From: Leptasterias polaris
Lineage: Eukaryota; Echinodermata; Asteroidea; Forcipulatida; Asteriidae
NCBI GenBank assembly: GCA_037783415.1
Contig: JAZGTN010000054.1
Span: 1,798,001-1,862,000, forward strand
Length of the DNA stretch: 64,000 nt
Reading direction: 5' to 3'
The notes beneath the pieces are model-generated. The model was not told the DNA's origin. It saw nothing but the letters and a program-made list of their open reading frames with translations, and searched no databases. The stretch's first letter is position 1; every line of letters starts with the position of its first letter. This document shows, piece after piece, positions 58,794-64,000 of the stretch. The position numbers and the translations under genes were made by a program.

Positions 58794-59195
58794 AAGGTGC
58801 TCACCGGTAGGCACTTTTTTCAATTTTTGTTAATCAAAACACTTTTTTAAATTCAATTTAGCTGAAATTAATTTTCATCCAACCCTGAACAGTCCTTAAC
58901 AAAGTGGCTGAACTGATTTTGCCCTAGAGGTCATTCACCAGGTAGGCCAGCTGGTCACAAATGTGGGTCTGCGCCAAGGCGGCATTCCTCTGTGTACAAA
59001 ACTTGCTGCCTTTGTATCAACAAGCTATCTGTCATCTGTCTGTGAATGGAAACCACAGCTGTTTGTTTACAATCCTGACCCAGAAATACCCTCAGGGTAT
59101 TTATAGGTGACCTGGTTACTGTTTCTTTTTTACCCTGTGGCTGTTTCATGTGTCAATTTCACTAATTACATAAAATGCCTACCGCGTGAGCACCT
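58794..59195. mobile_element. 402-bp MITE-like element
   Basis: Left AAGGTGCTCACCGGTAGGCA and right (complement) AGGTGCTCACGCGGTAGGCA are inverted repeats of about 20 bp with a single inserted base. Non-coding interior. Target-site duplication not resolved. Confidence 0.55.
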
Positions 59196-59269
59196 CCGTG
59201 CAACGGGGCAAATCACTAAAATCGGTGGCTCGCAGGGTTTTAATTAAAACTAGAGATAGTGATTGTGTA

Positions 59270-60180
59270 CAATCACAGAGCTGTTCCGGTAATTTTTGTT
59301 CATTTCGAGCTACAAGAAATCACAAACATTACAACCTTATGACATTTGGTTCAGGAGATATGATTATCTGAAGTTATGAGCTCTTTTTTTTGGACCGGAA
59401 GTTAACATGGTTAAGGTTAAAAATAAACCTGGTCTTCATTCAGATACTGAATCGAAAGGAGCTTTTAAACCAGAAATAAAAGTCAACATGGGGTCATGGT
59501 AACCCTTGTCTAACATTTAATGCTGAAAAGAAATTGAAAATCGGGTGTGTAGTTCTTGAGATATGGTCCCACTTCCGGTTGACCCAGAAGTAAAGGTCAA
59601 CATGGGGTCACAGTTACTCAAGGCTATTCTCCAATGCCCATTAGGAGTCTATAACTGTACAAAGTTTGAAAATCGGTTGTGTAGTTCTTGAGATATGGTG
59701 TCACTTCCGGTTGAACCGGAAGTTAAGGTCAACATGGGGTCGTGCACGGTTACCCAAGGCTAATCTCCCATGCCCAAGGAGTCTATAACTGAAAAAAGTT
59801 TGAAAATCGGTTGTGTAGTTCTTGAAATATGGTGTCACTTCCGGTTGACCGGGAAGTAAAGGTCAACATGGGGTCATGGTTACCTAAGGCTAATCTCCAA
59901 TGCCCAAGGAGTCTATAACTGAAAAATGTTTGAAAATCGGTTGTGTTACTATAGTTCTTGAGATATGGTCCCACTTCCGGTTGACCCGGAAGTAAAGGTC
60001 AACTTGGGGTCACGGTTACCCAAGGCTAATCTCCCATGCCCAAGAGTCTATAACTGAAAAAAGTTTCAAAATCGGTTGTGTACTAGTTCTTGAAATATGG
60101 TGCTGCAAAGATTAACTAATTAAAGCTTTGAATTACCGTAATTAGACACCTGATGACGTCACAGTAACAAAAATGTGTTT
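59270..60180. repeat. ETS/CRE repeat family, tandem array with 131-135-bp period
   Basis: Four units carry CACTTCCGGTTGACCCAGAA or close variants at about 59571, 59702, 59837 and 59971. Each is followed by AAGGTCAACATGGGGTCA, CCAAGGCTAATCTCC, AGTCTATAACTG, AAAATCGGTTGTGTA and GTTCTTGAGATATGG. It ends with GATGACGTCACAG near 60155. The leading part (59280-59520) is a diverged unit. Confidence 0.85.
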
Positions 60181-60294
60181 TTCATACTAATAAATTTGAT
60201 AAGGTACACGATGGTATGTAACTTATCCCAATCCAATGCCTTTTAACGAAAACCCTATTAGAACGTATTTATATCCTCTCTCGATTCCAATATG

Positions 60295-60655
60295 GCGTGT
60301 CGTGGCCGAGCGGTTAAGAGCACCGAACTCAAGCTCTGGTGTTTCTGTTGAGCAGAGTGTGGGTTTGAGTCCCGGTCGTGACACTTGTGTCCCTGAGCAA
60401 GACACTTAACTATAATTGCTTCTCTCCACCCAGGGGTAAAATGGGCACCTGTGAGGGCAGAGATGGTTCTTGTGATTGATTTAGCTTAGTAGCACATATA
60501 TTGCAGCACAGGCTGTATACTCCCCAGGGAGCTGAGATGGTTTAAGGAATGAAATAAATGGCCCAGTGACCAGGGGTAATAGTATACCTTGTTAGGCGCC
60601 TTGAGCATCCCTTGGGGTGGATATGTGCGCATTATAAATGTTGTTGTTATTATTA
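60295..60655 (+). mobile_element. tRNA-Leu-derived SINE (tail type C)
   Basis: The head GTCGTGGCCGAGCGGTTAAG, CCGAACTCAAGCTCTGG and GTGGGTTTGAGTCCCGGTCG is tRNA-Leu(CAA)-like with both Pol III boxes. The tail continues TAATTGCTTCTCTCCACCCA, AATGGCCCAGTGACCAGGGG, TTAGGCGCCTTGAGC and CATTATAAATG before an (ATT)n tail. Same family as 52265-52586. Confidence 0.88.
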
Positions 60656-60682
60656 TTTTATCACTGCAGTCTTTGACGCCTA

Positions 60683-60704
60683 GCCGTGATTGCGCAATCA
60701 CGGC
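60683..60704. repeat. Perfect 22-bp palindrome
   Basis: A perfectly self-complementary sequence centred on TTGCGCAA, beginning GCCGTGA and ending TCACGGC. Confidence 0.85.
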
Positions 60705-61364
60705 ACAATTTGCCAGCTAGCCATGGGGTCCAATTTGTCACTTCATCGTTAATTATCTTGGAAATACATTGTATCTTGATTAGTTTTAATGGTCTGGAAT
60801 AACTCTTAGTGAAAGTATTTCACTTTTTAAAACAGTTTGGGTAATTTAGGAAACTTATTTTGAAAATATTGTGTTTTTGACCAGTAAAACTTGTGCAATC
60901 TGAGCACAATGTCTTTTGTACACAGATAAAAAACGCGCCAATAGATGATGTCATGATGACGTCACAGTGAAAAATATGCCGCAATCCACATCTACTACCT
61001 AAAAGGAGTCTATAATTGAAAAAAAATTGAGAATTGGATGTATACTTCTTGAGATATGATTCAAACAAGATTGCCTAATTAAATATTCACACGGCTGTCA
61101 CGTGAATAATTAATTAAGAATTTTAATCCAATTACATTTAAGTCAGGGCATAAGCTTTAATATGGTATATGATTTGACTACTTCTGATAATTCTAAGAAA
61201 GACATATGACACTGAGAAAAGTCACATGTTAAGTCAATAGGGTTTTGGGATGGAAAGAATAATAAACTGCGCTTAATTGCATTTGTGCACAAATGCAGAG
61301 CTGTTTCGCTAATAATATTTTCAAATTACTCAAGTGAATATGAAAGTCTTTTTGTATTCTAACC
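60705..61364. other. Non-coding, edges of the ETS/CRE family
   Basis: TGATGACGTCACAG near 60957 and TTCTTGAGATATGATTC near 61050 show diverged family sequence. Otherwise nothing. Confidence 0.5.
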
Positions 61365-62560
61365 AGTTATAATGTATCAAGCCTGTTTAAAAAAGAATTT
61401 TGATTATAGCATGCTCCGTTAGCAATTTATGACTTAAAGGGGCAAAAAATGAAAAAATCATAACAAATCGTGTGATGACGTCATCATGACGTCATTACAG
61501 GTTTGACAGGAACTTTCCATTATCTAACGACTTGCCAAGTTTCAACGTAATCAGACCTATACTTTTGGAGATATACAACTTCAAATAGTGCACCTTTAAT
61601 GTCACGTCACGTGACCCCTGATGACGTAATCAATCTAAAACTTCATACGTATGTTGGCTGCCTGACGTTTATCATGTGTATCAATTTCGAAGCGATTACA
61701 GAAAACTTCGCAACACACATCTTCTCAAAGTGCATTTTGAACAGTTTTCCAACTGCCGCTAGAGGGCGCTCTTGTGTTTCGTGACGTCATCGGTATTTTT
61801 TTTTAACTGCACACCCATGCCGGACACTAACATCGTTGAAAGCATTTAAATAACATTTAGCACTTATGAATTACAAGGCACTTCCGGTTTCGACCGGAAG
61901 TAGAGGTCGTATGAGGTCAAATGATGACGTCATGATGACGTCAATTTTTTTTCGAAGCAGTTATGACGTATCAAGCCTGTTTAAAAAAGAATTTGGATTA
62001 AAGCATGTTCCGTTAGCAATTTCTGACTTAAAGGAGCAAAAAATGAAAAAAATCGTAACAAATCGTGTGATGACGTCATCATGACGTCATTACAAGTTAG
62101 ACAGGAACTTGCCATTATCTAACGACTTGCCAAGTTTCAACGTGATCAGACATATACTTTTGGAGATATACGACTTCAAAAAGTGCACCTTTAATGTCAC
62201 GTCACGTGACCCCTGATGACGTAATCAATCTAAAACTTCATACATATGTTGGCTGCCTGACTGTCATCATGTGTATCAATTTTGAAGCGATTACAAAAAA
62301 CTTCGCCACACACATCTTCTCAAAGTGCATTTTGAACAGTTTTCCAACTGCCGCTAGAGGGCGCTCTTGTGTATCGTTACGTCATCGGTATTTTTGTTTT
62401 ACTGCACACTATTGCCAGACACTAACATCGTTGAAAGCATTTTCATAACATTTAGCACTTTTGAATTACGAAGGCACTTCCGGTTTCGACCGGAAGTAGA
62501 GGTCGCGTGAGGTCACGCACACTGAATAAAATGAAGACCTAATTTATCCCTACCCAATCC
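61365..62560. repeat. ETS/CRE repeat family, 595-bp unit duplicated in tandem
   Basis: Two copies (61365-61959, 61960-62555) share, in order: TATCAAGCCTGTTTAAAAAA, TGATGACGTCATCATGACGT, CTAACGACTTGCCAAGTTTC, ACGTGACCCCTGATGACGTA, TGCCGCTAGAGGGCGCT (61754-61770, 62349-62365) and GGCACTTCCGGTTTCGACCG followed by GAAGTAGAGGTCG. The duplication is recent relative to the other copies because similarity is high throughout. No reading frame is shared beyond chance. Confidence 0.85.
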
Positions 62561-62875
62561 CACAAACAGAAACCTACGGTCTCTTGTGGCTGATTTGATA
62601 TAGATTTTCAAATATTTAAAATAGAAACCTTTAAGATGACGTCACGTGACAGGTGATGACGTCATCATGACGAATTTCTTTTAGGACCTTCCTTGCACCA
62701 ATGCCTTTCATCACTGAAAGTTTCATTCCAATTGCTCTTTAGGAACTATGCAGATGAAAGTTTCATTGCAATTGCTTATCGGGAACTATGAAAAAAGGTG
62801 CTTGGAACGAATTGTGCGTTATTTCAATGACTTCCGGAAGTCTGAAAAATAAAAATAAAAACTTTGAGTAAAACA
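62561..62875. repeat. ETS/CRE family, right-hand continuation
   Basis: GATTTGATATAGATTTTCAA matches 30350 of copy 1. Then TGATGACGTCATCATGACGA near 62655. It ends at the twin hairpins. Confidence 0.65.
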
Positions 62876-62957
62876 ATAGCTGTTTCGCTGCGCTGCGAAA
62901 CAGCTATAAATCTGGACGAAAACAAAAGCTGTTCCGACTGAAATAGTCGGAACAGCT
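62876..62957. repeat. Two adjacent perfect hairpins
   Basis: Stem ATAGCTGTTTCGC (62876-62888) pairs with 62895-62907 around a 6-base loop. Stem AGCTGTTCCGACT (62927-62939) pairs with 62945-62957 around a 5-base loop. Both stems share the word AGCTGTT(T/C)CG, which also appears unpaired near 59279 and 61301 in other family copies. Confidence 0.85.
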
Positions 62958-63029
62958 AATTAAGCTTTCTCGAAGCAGGAAATAACATAGATTTTATATA
63001 AAATCTGTGAGCTGAAAACACAAACTTTA

Positions 63030-63224
63030 CCTCCAGCCTGCGCTAAGAGAAAAAGAGGGCACTGACAAAGTGCGCATGTCACAGGGCGTCCGGGACCGGA
63101 CACTTGAGGGCACTATTGTGTGTAAAACTCTTAGCAAATTGCCTGTTGGCATTGGGAACAATGCTGTTGCAAATGTAGCATTCGCTCTACAGGTACATGT
63201 ACATTAAGAGTGAAGTAGACTTTT
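63030..63224. repeat. DIRS terminal-region fragment
   Basis: The reverse complement of the centre and left arm of the pair at 51718-52020: AACTCTTAGCAAATTGCCTG, TTGGCAT, then TTCGCTCTACAGGTA and AGTGAAGTAGACT at the right end. It adjoins ETS/CRE sequence at 63225. One arm is missing. Confidence 0.7.
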
Positions 63225-63475
63225 CAAATACTAAACTTTGATTTAATAAAAGACTGTAAAAAATAATTTGATGACGTCATCCTGACCTCACTTCAAATGT
63301 CACTAGCCATGGTTGTTCTCTAACACTTCACCAAGTTTCAACTCAGTCAGCTGTTTGGTTTAGTAGATAGACTGCTTCAAAAAGTCAACCTTAAGGCAGT
63401 ACCACGTGACACATGATGACCTCAACAATCTTCAACTCCACACATATGTTGTCTGCATGAAGGTCATTATGCATA
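63225..63475. repeat. ETS/CRE repeat family, copy 5
   Basis: CTAAACTTTGATTTAATAAA, TGATGACGTCATCC (about 63271), CCAAGTTTCAACTCAGTC, CACGTGACACATGATGACC and CACACATATGTTGTCTGCAT, in the same order as 29830-30030. Confidence 0.75.
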
Positions 63476-63650
63476 ATAATCTTATATATTTTCGTTGGCT
63501 TAGCCAGAGCGAGGATTTGCATGTGAATAGAACCAGTGAAGTGTGGATTAAGGTGTGGTTGAACAGGCGTGTTCAAGTCACTGACCGATTTCGCAGCAAG
63601 CAGAACGGACGTTAAATTTAGTGCACTTGTTAGCTTTTAGCCTTAGCAAA

Positions 63651-64000
63651 CATGTCCTGCGATGAACAATCGACTTCCTCAAAAGAGAGTACCATGTCTC
63701 TGAAACTTGTAGGAGATACTATTAAAGCTGCCCTTGGGGATTTCAGGGGCTATCTCGACTCGTCGCTGGACACTTTCCGGAAAGAAAGTGAGCTGAGACA
63801 ATAGACGACATCGGACCAGGTGCAGCAGCTTAAACGCACCACAGAGCTAAGTTTTCGTTTTAAAGGGAATAAGTCCCAATACGATTTTAACTCGGGTATC
63901 GTAGAGAAGCTCGATAGAGCAGAAAATTGTCTGAAGGACGAGGATTGTAAGTCGGCCAAATCCCTGGTGACTGAGGTTATCGCTGGAATTAAAAAGCGAA
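63651..64000 (+). pseudogene. Gag-like N-terminus of a retroelement, cut by window edge
   Basis: The frame starts MSCDEQSTSSKESTMSLKLV, has one in-frame TAG (after ESELRQ, near 63801), and continues QVQQLKRTTELSFRFKGNKS, QYDFNSGIVEKLDRAENCLK and ALVTE-like SLVTEVIAGIKKR to the edge. The FRFKGNKxQYxFN motif resembles the first ORF of retroelements common in marine invertebrates, from memory. Without the downstream part the class cannot be decided; an unspliced host gene is also possible. Confidence 0.4.

Noticed and set aside
60295..60385. Possible tRNA-Leu gene
   Set aside because: The acceptor stem is degraded and the sequence continues into a SINE body found at other loci.
61599..62448. 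Two similar plus-strand frames starting MSRHVTPDDVINLK
   Set aside because: They are conserved only because the 595-bp DNA unit is duplicated. Related copies at 29.9 and 63.4 kb do not keep the frame open.

Overview
This window is animal nuclear DNA. Coding exons are short, bounded by canonical GT/AG splice sites and separated by introns of 4 to 14 kb, and most of the sequence is decayed transposable elements. The transposon set is retrotransposons of the DIRS, Ngaro, CR1/L2-like, RTE-like, BEL/Pao, Gypsy and Penelope types, plus hAT, piggyBac and other MITEs and tRNA-Leu-derived SINEs. That set, the frequent TACATGTA words and the moderate AT-richness suggest a marine invertebrate deuterostome. 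An echinoderm is my best guess, but the species cannot be fixed from the sequence alone.

One host gene is certain. Six minus-strand exons (43505-43783, 35064-35200, 29425-29533, 19143-19310, 4724-4840, 436-702) join in perfect phase into 359 codons. They cover the helical (PIK) domain and the N-lobe of the kinase domain of the class III phosphatidylinositol 3-kinase PIK3C3/VPS34. The C-terminal catalytic exons lie left of base 1. The N-terminal C2-domain exons were not found between 43784 and 64000, so they are either unrecognised there or beyond the right edge.

Layout. 0-5 kb: last visible PIK3C3 exons, a foldback MITE, a TTAA MITE and a rearranged DIRS fragment. 5.6-9 kb: CR1/L2-like retrotransposon, plus strand. 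11.5-17.5 kb: nearly full-length Ngaro-type element, minus strand, with gag, RT, RNase H, tyrosine recombinase and an SGNH hydrolase. 18-25 kb: SINE, tRNA-like tandem repeats, a MITE carrying a CTCF-like site, a second CR1/Jockey-like fragment and a 1.56-kb TA-flanked terminal-inverted-repeat element. 26.8-28 kb: tandem repeats. 30.4-34 kb: DIRS copy, SINE, BEL/Pao gag. 34-46.6 kb: palindromic MITE, two related piggyBac derivatives, a well-preserved RTE-like element, Gypsy and Penelope remnants. 49-63.5 kb: repeats rich in ETS-like and CRE motifs, mixed with DIRS termini, SINEs, a hAT element and other MITEs. The right edge cuts a gag-like reading frame.

No RNA gene, CRISPR array or operon-like system was seen. 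The most interesting material is regulatory-looking repeat DNA: a dispersed family with consensus ETS (ACCGGAAGT), CRE (TGACGTCA) and CTCF-like motifs that also hosts DIRS insertions at three loci. Structural oddities of the tyrosine-recombinase retrotransposons come next.
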